Positions 33,075 through 43,443 of a DNA stretch of 64,000 nucleotides are shown here, piece after piece; the stretch's first letter is position 1; each line of letters opens with the position of its first letter. A program made the position numbers and the translations under genes. Below the pieces are notes generated by a model. That model searched no databases and had not been told where the DNA came from. It saw only the letters and a list, made by a program, of their open reading frames with translations. Location of the stretch: positions 352,907,610 to 352,971,609 of the forward strand of contig NC_077227.1 in assembly GCF_027887165.1 (NCBI RefSeq). Reading direction: 5' to 3'. Origin of the DNA: Monodelphis domestica. Taxonomy: Eukaryota; Chordata; Mammalia; Didelphimorphia; Didelphidae.

Positions 33075-33742
33075 CCCCTTAAATTCAAAGATCTTTTATT
33101 TTTCCAATTACATGTAATATTATTTCTCAACATACATTTCCCAAAATTATAAGATCCAAACTGCCTCCCTCCCCTCATTCAGAGATGGTAAGCAATTTGA
33201 TCTGGGTGACACATATATTATCATGCAAAATTGGTCCTAGTCATAAGAGCACATTCATACAAAACCAAAAATCAAAAATAAAATTATGAAGTTCACTGAT
33301 GAGAAAGATAGTATGTTTTGATCTATGCCTGCTGGAATAATTCTTTTTTTTCCCTTGCATTTAATATTTCTGCTTGAGGTTTTACTTTTTGTTGTCATAC
33401 AAAAACGTTTCCATATTGGTCATTGTTGTAAGAACAAAGTCATACTTAAAGCCGCAAAATGAAACATAAATACCCTCATGTGAAATACGACTCCAACAGC
33501 TCTTTCTTTGGAGATGAATAGCATTCTACATTATATGCCTTTCAGGATTGTCCTAGATCAGAGCATTGTGAGAATAGCCAAGTATTCACAGATAATCATC
33601 ATAGGATATTGCTGATATTGTGTACAATGTTCTCCTAGTTCTGCTTATTTTGCTCTGCATCAGTTCCTGTAGATCTTTCTAGCTTTTTCTGAAATCATCT
33701 TGCTTATCATTTCTTATAGCACAATTGTCATTGGAATAATTC
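33075..33742 (-). mobile_element. L1 3' UTR and ORF2 terminus
   Basis: From the left: CAAAGATCTTTTATTTTTCC (3' end), TCTCCTAGTTCTGCTTATTT, TGCTCTGCATCAGTTCCTGT, CATTTCTTATAGCACAATTG. The last encodes the YYCAI-type C-terminal motif of L1 ORF2 on the minus strand. 5'-truncated a few codons upstream; a different subfamily from 16.3-18.7 kb. Confidence 0.75.
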
Positions 33743-33769
33743 TTAAATATCATAAGGACATCAGATCTC

Positions 33770-34035
33770 TAATTGACCTTAAAATATAGAATGTGAGATC
33801 TCTAAGTGACTTTGAAATATCGAACCTGAACACCCAGAACCTAAAACACAATTTCAGATTTGAAAGGGGACTTTAGAGCCCATATAGGCTGACCTGTTCT
33901 TTAAATTTTTTTTCCAGATAAGGAAACTGAGGTCAGAGGAAAAAAAAAAAAGACTTGCCTAGGGTTGCATAGCTAATAAGTGCTTGGACCTAAATGCCAA
34001 CCCAGATTTATGATTCTGAATCCAATGAAAACATT
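33770..34035 (-). mobile_element. THER1 SINE with extra tail units
   Basis: TAGAATGTGAGATCTCTAAG, GAAAGGGGACTTTAGAGCCC, CAGATAAGGAAACTGAGGTC, TGCATAGCTAATAAGTGC. A poly-A run sits inside at about 33940. Confidence 0.8.
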
Positions 34036-34039
34036 TTGA

Positions 34040-34930
34040 CTGGATGGCCTGTAACATCATGTTTCTCCTTACTTCTTGCCTGGACTTTTGCAGTAGTTGC
34101 CTCACTGATCTGGCTGCTCTCAGCCTCTTCCCTCTTCAATTGAACTTTCAAATTGACATTCCCAGAGCGATCTGACTGTATTATTGCCCTACTCAAGCAT
34201 CTTCAGTGGCTCCCAGCTGCCTTGGGGATGAAAGGCAAAATCTTTAGCTTGCTTGGAATATTCGGTCCTTACAATCTGGCTTCCAGGCATCTTTCTAAAT
34301 TCATTCATTTTATTCCTCCCCATGTATTGTGTTTCAGTTAAACTGATCTGTCTATTTCCATATATAGCATTCTACCTCTCCTTCCTGAGTCTTTACACAG
34401 GAAAATATTGAAAATATTTTCTTCCTACTTCTGCTTAGCAGAATTTCTTTTGTTATTGTTATTCAGTCATGTCCAACTCTACATGATCTCATTTGGGATT
34501 TTCTTGGCAAAGACACTGGAATCATTTGCAATTTCCTTCTCCAGTTCATTTTACATATGAAGAAACTGAGGCACACAGGTTCCCAGGGTCACATAGCTGG
34601 TAAATGTCTGTGGATATATTTGCACTTAGGAAGATGAGTTTTCTTGATTCCAGATCAACATGCCCTAGTTCAGATGCTTCCTCCTTCATTTAACCTTTCC
34701 TGATTTCACCCCCCCCCCCAGATTTTTGTACCCTTTCCCTTCAGAAGCTATTTTAATTTGTTGTGTATTAATTATATTTTATATGATATTATGTGCTATA
34801 ATATATGTATATATTATCTCTGTATGTGATTGTGTCACCACAGAAGACTATAAACTCCCTGAAGGCAGACACTAGTTTGTTTTCCTATTGGTTCTCCCCA
34901 GTTTTCAGCAGTGCCTTGTCCTTGGTGGAA
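34040..34930 (+). mobile_element. L2 LINE 3' region, S2-interrupted
   Basis: GCCTGGACTTTTGCAGTAGT, CTTCAGTGGCTCCCAGCTGC, CTGGCTTCCAGGCATCTTTC (L2 ORF2 C-terminus), resuming after the SINE with TTCATTTAACCTTTCCTGAT and ending TATAAACTCCCTGAAGGCAG. Confidence 0.8.
34449..34672 (-). mobile_element. S2 SINE nested in L2
   Basis: ATTGTTATTCAGTCATGTCC, CTTGGCAAAGACACTGGAAT, GAAGAAACTGAGGCACACAG, GGTCACATAGCTGGTAAATG. Confidence 0.9.
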
Positions 34931-35163
34931 TCATTGTTGTTTAGTTGTGTTTGACTCTCTTTGACATCATTTGAGGTTTTCTTGGCAAAGATACTGGACT
35001 GGGCCATGTCCTTCTCCAACTCATTTGACAGATGAGAAAACTGAGGCCAAGAGTTAAGTGACTTGGCCAGGGTCACATAGCCAGGTTTGAACTAATTCAG
35101 GAAGATGAGTCTTCTTGACTCCAGGCTCAGCCCTCTACCCTCTGTGCCACCTAGCTGTCTTGG
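34930..35163 (-). mobile_element. S2 SINE
   Basis: CATTGTTGTTTAGTTGTGTT, CTTGGCAAAGATACTGGACT, TGAGAAAACTGAGGCCAAGA, CTGTGCCACCTAGCTGTC head. Confidence 0.93.
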
Positions 35164-35439
35164 TAGGATTATAGAATCTTAGATTTAGCATTGGAAACAA
35201 AGTGGGTCATCTGGGACCCGAAAGCTGATTGTTAAAATTTCAATGTGAGCATTTATGTTTCAGAAATGGACAAATACTACAAATCAAGGCTTGATTTATT
35301 GTTTTACTGATTGTCTAGACTTAAGAAAGCGATGGGGAGAAATTTTAATAATGCAGATTAAATTTTAAAATGTCAGGCATACTTTTTTTTTTCTTTCTGG
35401 AGAGTCAGTTGCTAAGCATTTCCCAGCACATCTTTGGCT
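35164..35439. other. Unassigned, small THER1 remnant at the left
   Basis: ATCTTAGATTTAGCATTGGA is THER1-like (reverse). The rest is not recognised. Confidence 0.35.
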
Positions 35440-35550
35440 GGAAAAGGACCTTTGAGGTCATCTAGTCCAACCCTGTTTGCATTTTATAGTTGAAGAGAAT
35501 GTGGCCCAGAGAGGTTAAGAGACTTGTATAAGGTAGGCCTTTGATAAATA
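35440..35550 (-). mobile_element. THER1/MIR-type fragment
   Basis: TGGAAAAGGACCTTTGAGGT, CATCTAGTCCAACCCTGTTT, GTGGCCCAGAGAGGTTAAGA. Confidence 0.8.
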
Positions 35551-35699
35551 TTTGTTGGATTGAATTGTTGACCTGCAAGAGAATAGGTCTTAGAATTAGA
35601 TGATCTGGATTCTAGCCCTGGCTCTGTCCTCATATGAGATTTAGAAAAAAAAACCCACAAAAACAAACTTTCTATATTAAAGTGCATTAAAAGCTGGGC

Positions 35700-35875
35700 T
35701 AGAATCACAGCCCCATAGACTTAGACCTGGAAGAAAAGTTGAGATTATCTAATTCAATTCTATCATTTTACAGAGAAGTGAACCGAGGCCCAGAGAGGTT
35801 GAAGGGTCTGCCTAAAGCCACACAGTAGTAAATGACAGGACTGGAACTGGAGTCCAAATACGGTGAGTTCAAATC
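35700..35875 (-). mobile_element. THER1/MIR-type SINE
   Basis: CATAGACTTAGACCTGGAAG, AAGTGAACCGAGGCCCAGAG, AGCCACACAGTAGTAAATGA, GGAACTGGAGTCC. Confidence 0.88.
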
Positions 35876-36132
35876 CAGAGCTTTTCTTATCTGTTAAATG
35901 GGAATGCTGAAATGTTCATCTCCTATTGCCTGGGGTTGTTATTAAAGCAATGTTTCTATAAAGTACTCTAGGGTTTAGAGACAGAGGCAAACCCTCATTT
36001 TGCAGATGAGGAAACTGACACCCATGGAAATTAAATAACTTAGCCCAAATGACATAGGGAGAAAGAAAGAGCGGTAGGATTTGAACCTGGATCCTTTGGG
36101 TTCCAAACCAACACTCTAATATTCCATGTGAG
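35876..36132. mobile_element. Two THER1/MIR fragments in opposite orientation
   Basis: Sense part: CTTATCTGTTAAATGGGAAT and TGGGGTTGTTATTAAAGC. Reverse part from about 35990: GCAGATGAGGAAACTGACAC, GGATTTGAACCTGGATCC. Confidence 0.75.
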
Positions 36133-36439
36133 ATCATGATGATTTTGGGATGCTTCTTTCTGATGCTGGAAAGTAGTAAGGAAATAAATCATCACTTAGT
36201 TTATAAATCACCTCTTCTTATAGCCTTGTTCCTTCCTCTTCCTTGCTAGTAAACACTGCAATAAAACCAGGAAAGGACAGAAAGAAACTCACTTGGGGCT
36301 CTCTGCAGATTAATTGGTTCTTTATCAATCCTACTCAGGTTCTTAGTGCATGGACTCATGTGCCCTCTGCTGGCAGATGACAAATGTGCAGTCATGTTCA
36401 CTGGGGCAGTCATCTGCATGGGTCAGTGGAGTTCCTAAA
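36133..36439. other. Repeat-poor island containing a CTCF-like site
   Basis: No repeat recognised between 36170 and 36435. It contains CAGATTAATTGGTTC (36306-36320) and the CTCF-like motif listed separately. Confidence 0.4.
36361..36376 (-). promoter_or_regulatory. Candidate CTCF binding site
   Basis: TGCCCTCTGCTGGCAG on the plus strand reads CTGCCAGCAGAGGGCA on the minus strand, a close match to the vertebrate CTCF core (CCAGCAGAGGGC type). It sits in repeat-poor DNA. Motif match only. Confidence 0.5.
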
Positions 36440-36890
36440 TGAATCATGGAATCATATAATAGAGGGTATTGGAGATAAAAGAAACCCTAAAGTAGAAAAT
36501 ACTAGAATTGGCAGGGACCTTACAATACAGAACATAGACTGTCAGAGTTGGAAGGGGCCTTGGAAAGGCAACAAGATTCCAAACATTTCATTTTATGGAA
36601 AGGGAAACTGAGGTCCAAGGAGACAAAAGTAGGGTGATAGGGTAAAAAGAGTCCTAGATGTGTCATGAGATGATCTGAGCTTGGATTATAGCTGACAATT
36701 TATTTTTCATTTTTGGGTCTCAGTTTCCTCATTTGTAAAATCAGAAGGATAGACAACATTCTAAGGTCCCTTTCAGCTTTAAGTTTATGATTTAATAAGT
36801 GACTTTCTCAAGGTCACACAGTGGAGTTGGGCCAAAGTCTCCTGACTTGCAGGTCAAGGCTCTTTGTACTACTCTGAGATTTTAACTTAA
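36440..36890 (-). mobile_element. THER1 SINE with a second THER1 nested inside
   Basis: Outer copy, reverse: TGGCAGGGACCTTACAATAC, CAGAGTTGGAAGGGGCCTTG, GGGAAACTGAGGTCC, resuming at about 36795 with ATAAGTGACTTTCTCAAGGT. Inner copy, sense, about 36630-36795: AAAGAGTCCTAGATGTGTCA, CTCAGTTTCCTCATTTGTAA. Confidence 0.8.
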
Positions 36891-37039
36891 GACTATTTGC
36901 ATAAAACAAGGATGAAAAGACAGGAATAATTCCAGAAAAAGTTGGGGAATTTCTTGAGAGATGGATTTCCCCTTACTTTTGTTATACTTCCATCAACTCT
37001 CAAAATGAATCTTGACTGTTAGCTGTATGAGATAGAAGA

Positions 37040-37352
37040 ATATCAGAGAGGAAAGGGACCTCAAGACAAATAATGAGAGAAGGAAGGAGTCTTGGAATAT
37101 GGATGATCACAATTGAAAGGTGCCTTAGAACAGAGCACAGAGAACATAGACTCTCAGATCCAAAAGGAATCTTGAACACAGGACACAAATGTTAGAGTTT
37201 GAAGGGACCATAGAGTTCATCTATCTGCTCCTCTTTAATTTATAGGTGAAAAAACTGGGAACAGAGAGATTTTTCAAAGTCACACAAGTTAGTGAAAGAG
37301 CAGGTGATAGAGTCCAGACCTCCAGATTCCCAAACCAAGCTCTTCACTCCTC
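37040..37352 (-). mobile_element. THER1 SINE with several tail units
   Basis: Repeated tail phrases AGAGAGGAAAGGGACCTCAA, ATTGAAAGGTGCCTTAGAAC, AGAACATAGACTCTCAGATC precede the body TGAAAAAACTGGGAACAGAG. A second example of tail expansion. Confidence 0.8.
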
Positions 37353-37359
37353 TGTCTCC

Positions 37360-38394
37360 ACTGATTTGCTTATTTAGTTTGTGCAGTCCTGTGTGTTTCT
37401 AGATATCCTTAGGGTTCCATAGTTGATTCATTGGCTTGCTCTAGAAACAAGCCTAGCCAATAATGGCTTTCTGCTTTCCCTCCTCTGAGATCTGAGAACT
37501 GGAATATGCAGGAAGGCTATAAGCAGGCTCCTATCCCAAAGAAAATAAGCTGTCCCAAACTTGTCTCCAGCTACCATTAGGTTTGCTCAAATTGATCCTC
37601 AGAGAAACTTCTGGGAAACCAATGGAGATAGTAGGAAATATCCATAGGCGCTCACATAGGCAAACTGCAGCTCAGCATCAATGAAGCACCCTTTTGGTAA
37701 GGCCGGAAAGGATGAAACAAGCTCATCTCGTTGCCCTCTCCAAATCTCTGCCTCCTTGGATGTAGAACTGCTAAATTCTTAGACTCCCAGGTATTCCCCC
37801 TTCCTCCTCCCTTTTCTCCTTCCTCTCTCTTTCTCCCCTCTCTACCTTCCCTCTCTCTCTTTTCTCCTTCCCTCTCTCCTCCTTCTCCCTACCTCTACTC
37901 CCTCCTCTTCTTTGTGCCCCCCCTTCCCTCCCAGGGCTCTGCTTCTGTTTCTCTTTCTGTCACTCTTTCCCTTTGGGCCTGCCTTGGTGGCTATTTCTGC
38001 CACTTCTCCAGTAAGCAATGTCTGATGCTTAGGAGGGGGAAGATGCCAGCAGCCTTCTGGGATCTCACAACTCACAACTGTGATCGCTACTGAAGGAAAG
38101 AATCTGCTACCAGGAGGCAGTGCCAGCCAGCTAGTGGCTCGCCTAGGAGGCTATGATCTCACTGGCCGAAGCTCAGAGATTGGTCCTTACCTACTTCAAG
38201 ACTGACTGGAAGAAGAGGCCTGAGCAATGGAGATTACTCCTTTAGAAGATCCATGAGTTATGGCTCAGCAGCTAATTAAAAACATCCTTATGACTGATAA
38301 GAACCAACCAGAAGCTATTTTTTCCTGCTCTGAAGTAGGAAAGGGGAAGGAGGGAGCCTTCTCTCATGTAACCCTAAAGGAGTGTTATACTCAG
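37360..38394. other. Repeat-poor stretch with a pyrimidine-rich block and a CTCF-like site
   Basis: About 1 kb without recognised interspersed repeats. Positions 37790-37930 are almost all C/T, and overlapping frames there (120 codons plus at 37731-38093, low-complexity S/P/L) are not credible proteins. Contains several CAGCTG/CAGC-type motifs around 38120-38280. Confidence 0.4.
38107..38120 (+). promoter_or_regulatory. Candidate CTCF binding site
   Basis: CTACCAGGAGGCAG differs at one base from the consensus-style CCACCAGGAGGCAG. It points right, while the site at 36361 points left, a divergent pair about 1.7 kb apart. Confidence 0.4.
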
Positions 38395-38565
38395 TTGCTG
38401 TCACCTTGGTAAAGTCATTTCAGTATCTATCCTCTTCTGGGAAATAGACCTAAAGATACTGCGCCACCTCCCTCGGAGGGCTGTTGTGAGGAAATGATTT
38501 TGTAGACCATAAAGCCCTCCAGGAATGGAAGGCATTTTTATTATACTGTGGATAAGGAGGATATC
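38395..38565 (+). mobile_element. THER1 SINE 3' portion
   Basis: ACCTTGGTAAAGTCATTTCA, GGAGGGCTGTTGTGAGGAAA, AGACCATAAAGCCCTCCAGG. Confidence 0.7.
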
Positions 38566-38579
38566 AGGAACTGGCAATA

Positions 38580-38972
38580 ACATCAGCCTGGAAGGAGGAG
38601 GAGAAGGAGGGCTTGTGTGCTAGTGTGGGCATGTGAGTCTATTTCTTCCCTTTTACCTCCTCCTCCTCCTCGACCCTCCTCATGGCGGGGGTGGCTAGGA
38701 CCCAGAATGCCGCAGTCGTGTGCTCAGTATTCAGATCAGCCCACCCATTGTCGTCAAGGCGCCCCTGGAGGCTTCCAGGGGTGTCAGAGTGAAAAACGAG
38801 CCGTGCAGTCATGGTTGGCCAAGCAGCGGGGGCTGCTTGACTCCAGAATGAGGCCTCATCCTCAGTCTGGTCCTTTTCACAGGAGTCACTTCATGTGGGT
38901 GAAGGGAGAGGAGTCAGGGGAAAGAAGGGAGGAAAGGAATGGGAAAGAGAGGCGGAGGAGTCTAGGATTTGC
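38580..38972. other. GC- and CpG-richer repeat-poor island
   Basis: CpGs cluster (AATGCCGCAGTCGTGTGC, TTGTCGTCAAGGCGCC, AAACGAGCCGTGC, AGCAGCGGGGGCTGC), unusual for the window. A 225-codon frame spans 38617-39294, the longest outside simple repeats, but its 3' part is SINE-derived (38.98-39.14 kb) and no domain is visible. No polyadenylation or exon context supports a gene. A weak CpG island or unmarked promoter is possible. Confidence 0.4.
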
Positions 38973-38974
38973 AG

Positions 38975-39142
38975 CTGGAAGGGCCCGGGAGATCAGCCTG
39001 TCTGACCCCTTCATTTCACAGAGGATGAAGCTGAGGACCAGAGAAGGAAAATCATTTGCCCAAGGTCACTCGGAGAGTAAGTGGCAGAGCTCACAACTGA
39101 ATCCGTGCCCTCTGACTCTAAATCCAGCGGATTATGTGGCGA
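38975..39142 (-). mobile_element. THER1/MIR-type SINE
   Basis: GCAGCTGGAAGGGCCCGGGA, CATTTCACAGAGGATGAAGC, CCCAAGGTCACTCGGAGAGT, CTCTGACTCTAAATCCAGCG. Confidence 0.88.
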
Positions 39143-39288
39143 TCAGGATTGTGAAAGGAGACTCGGGAGATCTCTCCAGGCTTGATTTCCCTGCCATGAT
39201 TTGCCGCCATTTGCCTGTGACTTCTCCTCCCAGGGCCAGGGCCAGCCAGGGTGGTAGGGGACCTCTTGGGCATTATGGAAAGAAGTTA
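39143..39288. other. Unassigned, GC-richer
   Basis: Continuation of the CpG-bearing island beyond the SINE (GATTTGCCGCCATTTGCC). Nothing further recognised. Confidence 0.35.
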
Positions 39289-39547
39289 GTCTGAATAATA
39301 ATAAATAGCTCATATTTTCTAGGGAAGGGGAAGAGAATATCACTGTGCTTTAAGATGATCTCCTTTGATCCTTATAACTAACCTGAGGTAGGTGTTGTTA
39401 TTATCTCTGCTTTATAATTTGGGAAACAGGACAACAGAGGGTAAGGAATTTGCCCAGGGTCACACAACTTGTAAGTATTGGCAACCAGGTTTTAACTCAG
39501 ATCTTCCTGATCCCAGGCCTATTGCTCTATCCACTGTGTCACATAGC
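39289..39547 (-). mobile_element. MIR/THER1-type SINE
   Basis: AATAAATAGCTCATATTTTC, CCTGAGGTAGGTGTTGTTAT, CCCAGGGTCACACAACTTG, TCTATCCACTGTGTCACATA. Confidence 0.88.
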
Positions 39548-39825
39548 GGCTCCGATTTTCTACCTTGACTGCTCTCAGTCCTCACTTCTGTTGTTTCCTT
39601 GCGGCCCCTGGATTTTCAAAGGTAGTCTCCATGCAGTTCAAACTCTGGCAATTCCAACATGCTGAAAGAATTTTTAATCTAGGCCTGGGACAGACTTCAT
39701 ATCTGTGGACTGAGGTCTTGTCCTGAGTGTGGGGAGACTCATTACCAGAGAGTTGGCCACCAAGAAATCAACCTTTTGGATCATGGAGATGCACGAAACT
39801 CTCAACCTAGGTATGGAAGGGTCAT
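39548..39825. other. Unassigned
   Basis: Nothing recognised. Confidence 0.3.
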
Positions 39826-39829
39826 ATTA

Positions 39830-40065
39830 GTTACTAGGCAGCAGGTGGTACCTGGAGTCACAAAGACCCAAAGTTCAAACCTGATCTCTGTTTGCCTCAA
39901 TTTTCTCAACTGTAAAATGAGGATAATAATAGCTTCTACCTCCCAGAGTTTTTGTGAGAATCAAATAAGGTAATGTTTTAAAGTCCTTAATACAGTGCCT
40001 GGCACACAGCAGGTGCTATATAAATGTTAGCTATTATTAACATTGTTATTAATTATTTGTATTAA
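39830..40065 (+). mobile_element. THER1 SINE
   Basis: CAGCAGGTGGTACCTGGAGT, CTCAACTGTAAAATGAGGAT, CAGTGCCTGGCACACAGCAG, ATAAATGTTAGCTATTATTA. The core is partly deleted. Confidence 0.88.
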
Positions 40066-40404
40066 TTGACACTGTAGAAATCTAATGCAGATTCCCAAGC
40101 TCCCCATGAGTTACTGTGGCTAAAACTCTCTTTTCTTCTGCCTCTCTGAATTTAGCTGGACTTATCCTTGAATTGAAAACACATTGACCATTACTTGGTC
40201 TGTACTTGGAGCCTTTCCAGATCAGTAGGTACTGTGAAATGGGCAGCTCCGCACCACTGAGAGGGCACTGGAGGATTTCAGTGGAGGCTTTTCTCCATAC
40301 CGGGTGTGTATAGGCTTTCCTTTCCCTGTGAAAGGGCAGGTTTTGAATGTAAATGACTCTGGGAAAGGCTACCCAGCATAGCAAAATTATTTCACAGGTT
40401 TATG
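40066..40404. other. Unassigned, repeat-poor
   Basis: No family recognised. A minus-strand frame of 100 codons (40082-40384) shows no domain. Confidence 0.35.
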
Positions 40405-40407
40405 AGA

Positions 40408-40450
40408 TATGGCAGCAGCTAGGTGGTACAGTGGATAGAGTGTTGGACAC
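40408..40450 (+). mobile_element. SINE head fragment
   Basis: GCAGCTAGGTGGTACAGTGG, ATAGAGTGTTGGAC is an S2-type head that ends abruptly. No tail follows. Confidence 0.8.
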
Positions 40451-41084
40451 CATTGAAAATGAGTGAACAACAATATCCATGATCAAGAAGCCCTTTACTC
40501 TTAATTTGTTGTGTCTTTTCTAAGACCTCTCTGTCTATGATATAATGACTCTTGAACTCTATGAAGCGCTATGTCTACATTAGATATTATAACGTCATAG
40601 ATATAGGTCTTATGACTCTTCTAAATTAGAAAAAACATGACAAATTGGGAGCAATAGCTTTCTAAATCTAGCTGTTAAGAGAGCCCCAGAGATCTTTAAT
40701 TTGCTAGTGGTACCAAGGGCTTGGTACTCATGGTACAGAAGAAAGAATTCTAGTTTTGGAGTCAGAGGATGGGTGCTCACATGCATGTGCATGCTTGTAT
40801 ATGTGTGTAAGTGTGTGTGTGTTTGAGACCTGATTCCACTTCTTATAGCTTCTTGGTGTGTTGTGGTTTCCTTTGGAACTTATCTGTGGCTAGTCTTTGG
40901 CATTATTGAGTTGGTCTAAGGCAGGGTTGGGGTTCCAGAAGTTCCCAATGCCTCTCTACACTCTTTAAAGCATTCTAGACTTTGCATCTCAAAGAGAAAG
41001 CTGTGTTGTATCCATTGGACCAGCCTTACTAAGTCTAATTACCTAAGCTGAGATGTCTCGAAGTCAAATGAAGCAAAGTCAACA
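40451..41084. other. Mostly unassigned; THER1 broken by a GT run
   Basis: TCTAGTTTTGGAGTCAGAGG (about 40750) and CCTGATTCCACTTCTTATAG (about 40830) are consecutive THER1 parts separated by a GTGTGT-rich stretch (about 40790-40823). The rest is unrecognised. Confidence 0.5.
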
Positions 41085-41951
41085 AGCAGGAATTAGAGAC
41101 CTACTAAATTCTAGGCACTTTGCTAAATAATGGGGATACAAAGAAAAATAAAAAAAATAGTTCTTCATCTCAAGGAATGCACAGTCTAATGGGGGAGACA
41201 ACATGAAACAATTATATATATATAAACAATATTTATTTAGGATAAATTGGTGTAATCTCAGAAGGAAGACATCAGCATTAATGGGCGCAGGGGAGGAAGG
41301 AGAGGCCATATCAGATAATCATTTAAAATTCACCAAATTGAGAGATGGAATGTTTCATTTGAGGAATAATAAGGGAAATGGTGTCAGTAAATCAGAGTAT
41401 GTGGAAGGTAGTAAGGTACAAGAAGAATGGGAAGGTAGAAAGGAATTAGGTGATAAAGGGCTTTAAAATCAAGTACATTTTATATTTGATCCTTGAGCTA
41501 ATTGGAAAACATGGATTTTTTTTTTTTATAAATGGGAGATGGGTAAGGTACCTGGTCAGAGCTGTGGTTTAGGAAGACCACTTTGGTAGTTGAGTGGAGG
41601 GCAACTTGGAATAGGGAGACATTTGAGTAGGAGATAAGAGACTCCAAGCTATAGTAATAGACTGGCAGTGAGGTGATGAAGTCCTCTACTAGAGTGGTGG
41701 CAGTGTCAGAGAAGAGAAAGAAGCATGGAGGGAAAGATGTTATGAAAGTAGAATCAACAGGACTTTGCAGCAGAATTGATATGGGAGTGGGGGAATGGTA
41801 AGTGAGAGTGAAATGCTAAAGATGATACCTAGGTTGAGAGCTGGGATGACAAAGAAGATAGTTGTCAGCTCAACAATAACAAGAAAGTTCAGAAGAAGGA
41901 AGGGTTTTGGGAAAAACAAATGATGAAGCTAAATTTGGATACATTGAATTT

Positions 41952-42000
41952 AAGATGTCTGTGGGACATCTTATTGGATACCTTGAAAGGTATCCAATAA
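41952..42000. repeat. Two adjoining perfect inverted repeats inside L2
   Basis: AAGATGTC (41952-41959) pairs with GACATCTT (41965-41972). TTATTGGATACCTT (41971-41984) pairs perfectly with AAGGTATCCAATAA (41987-42000) across a 2-base spacer. The second is absent from the usual L2 wording I know. Confidence 0.95.
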
Positions 42001-42597
42001 GTAGTTGGAGATATGAGACTGAATGTCAAGAGAGAAATTAGGTTTGGATAAATAGATTTGAGAAACAACTGCATAGGAATCATTATCAAATCTATGGGAG
42101 TGATGAGATTGCTAAGAGAAATAGTATAGGGGAGAAGAGAAGAGAGCTCAAGACAAAACCTTGTAGAAGAACCATGGAGAGTATGTATCTGGCCTAGAAG
42201 AAGATGCAGCAAAGGATATTGAAGTGGAATCATCAGACAGTAGGAGGAAAACCAGAAGACAGGTATGACCCAGAAACCTGGAAGACAGTATCAAGGAGAA
42301 GAGGATAAACAACAGTCTAAAGTTACAAGAAGGATGAAGTTGAGAAAAGGCCTTTAGATTGGGCAATTAAAAGATCATTGATAACTTTGGAAAGAGCCGA
42401 TAAGTTAAATGTTGAGGTCTGAAATTGGACTGTGGGTAGCTGAGAAGAGAGTAAGAGGAAAGAAAACTGAGGCTCCAGTTGTAGATGACTTTTTTTAGGC
42501 CATCATCCAGGGGAGGGAGAAGAGCTATATGACAATAGCTAGTGGGAATGGATGGGTGAAATGAGAATTTTAGAAGACAGTAAAGACAAGGGCATGT

Positions 42598-42850
42598 TAG
42601 AGGCGGCTATGTGGCATAGGTAACAGAGATATGGGCCTGAAGTCAGGAACCTGAATTTAAATATGGTCACTTGTTAGTTGTGTGACCCAGGACAAGCCAC
42701 TAATTCTTTTCTGCCTTAGTTTCCTCAAATGTAAAAATGACACTAATAACAGCATTTCTCTCTCAGGGTTGTTGTAAAGAGCAAATAAGATATTTGTAAA
42801 ACTCTTAGCACAGTGTCTAGTATATAATAGCCATGTAATAAATTCTTTTT
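42598..42850 (+). mobile_element. THER1/S2-hybrid-like SINE nested in L2
   Basis: GGCGGCTATGTGGCATAGGT head, GTTAGTTGTGTGACCCAGGA, CTCAGGGTTGTTGTAAAGAG, CTTAGCACAGTGTCTAGTAT with a MIR-type 3' end. Confidence 0.88.
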
Positions 42851-43194
42851 TTCCCTTTGTAGGCAGAAGGGGAGACAACAGAAAGGGAGAGATTAAAGGT
42901 CAGTGAGAGAGCTGCAATCTGCTGAAAAAGATGGAATAGAATGGGATCACTTGTGAATATAGAAGGGTTTTATCTTGTCAAAAAGGACCAAGTCTTCCTG
43001 TGAAACACTGGTGAAAGAGGAGCTAGTGAAGGAAGCCACCTGAATGACATAAAGAGAGGAATAAAGGGATTTCTCAGGGAATGGCCTCATTTTTTTTAGT
43101 GAATATGAGGCATAGGTCTGGGAATATAGTCCCACTGAAAATCTGAGAGATGAAAATGTCAAGAATGGCCACTGTGTTCAGTAGTATATTGACT

Positions 43195-43443
43195 TATTTG
43201 TTGCTGTTGAATCGTTTTCAGTTGTAGTTGACTCTTCATGACCCCATTTGAGGTTTCCTTGGCAAAGATACTGGAATCGTTTGCTATTTCCTTCTCCAGA
43301 TCATTTTATGGGTGAAGAAACTGAGGCGAAGAGTTTTAAGTGACTTCCCCAGGGTCATAGCTAGTAAGTGTCTGAGGATAGATTTTCAGAGAGATGAGTC
43401 TTCCTGACTTAACCTTGCACTATCCATTTCAGCACCTAGGGAG
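43195..43443 (-). mobile_element. S2 SINE nested in L2
   Basis: TGTTGCTGTTGAATCGTTTT, CTTGGCAAAGATACTGGAAT, GAAGAAACTGAGGCGAAGAG, CATAGCTAGTAAGTGTCTGA. Confidence 0.93.

Noticed and set aside
38740..38775. A third CTCF-like site at GGCGCCCCTGGAGGC
   Set aside because: It needs a one-base gap or several mismatches relative to the consensus.
38617..39294. 225-codon plus-strand frame as a possible gene
   Set aside because: Its 3' part is a reversed MIR/THER1 SINE, there is no recognisable domain, and no splice or poly(A) context was found.
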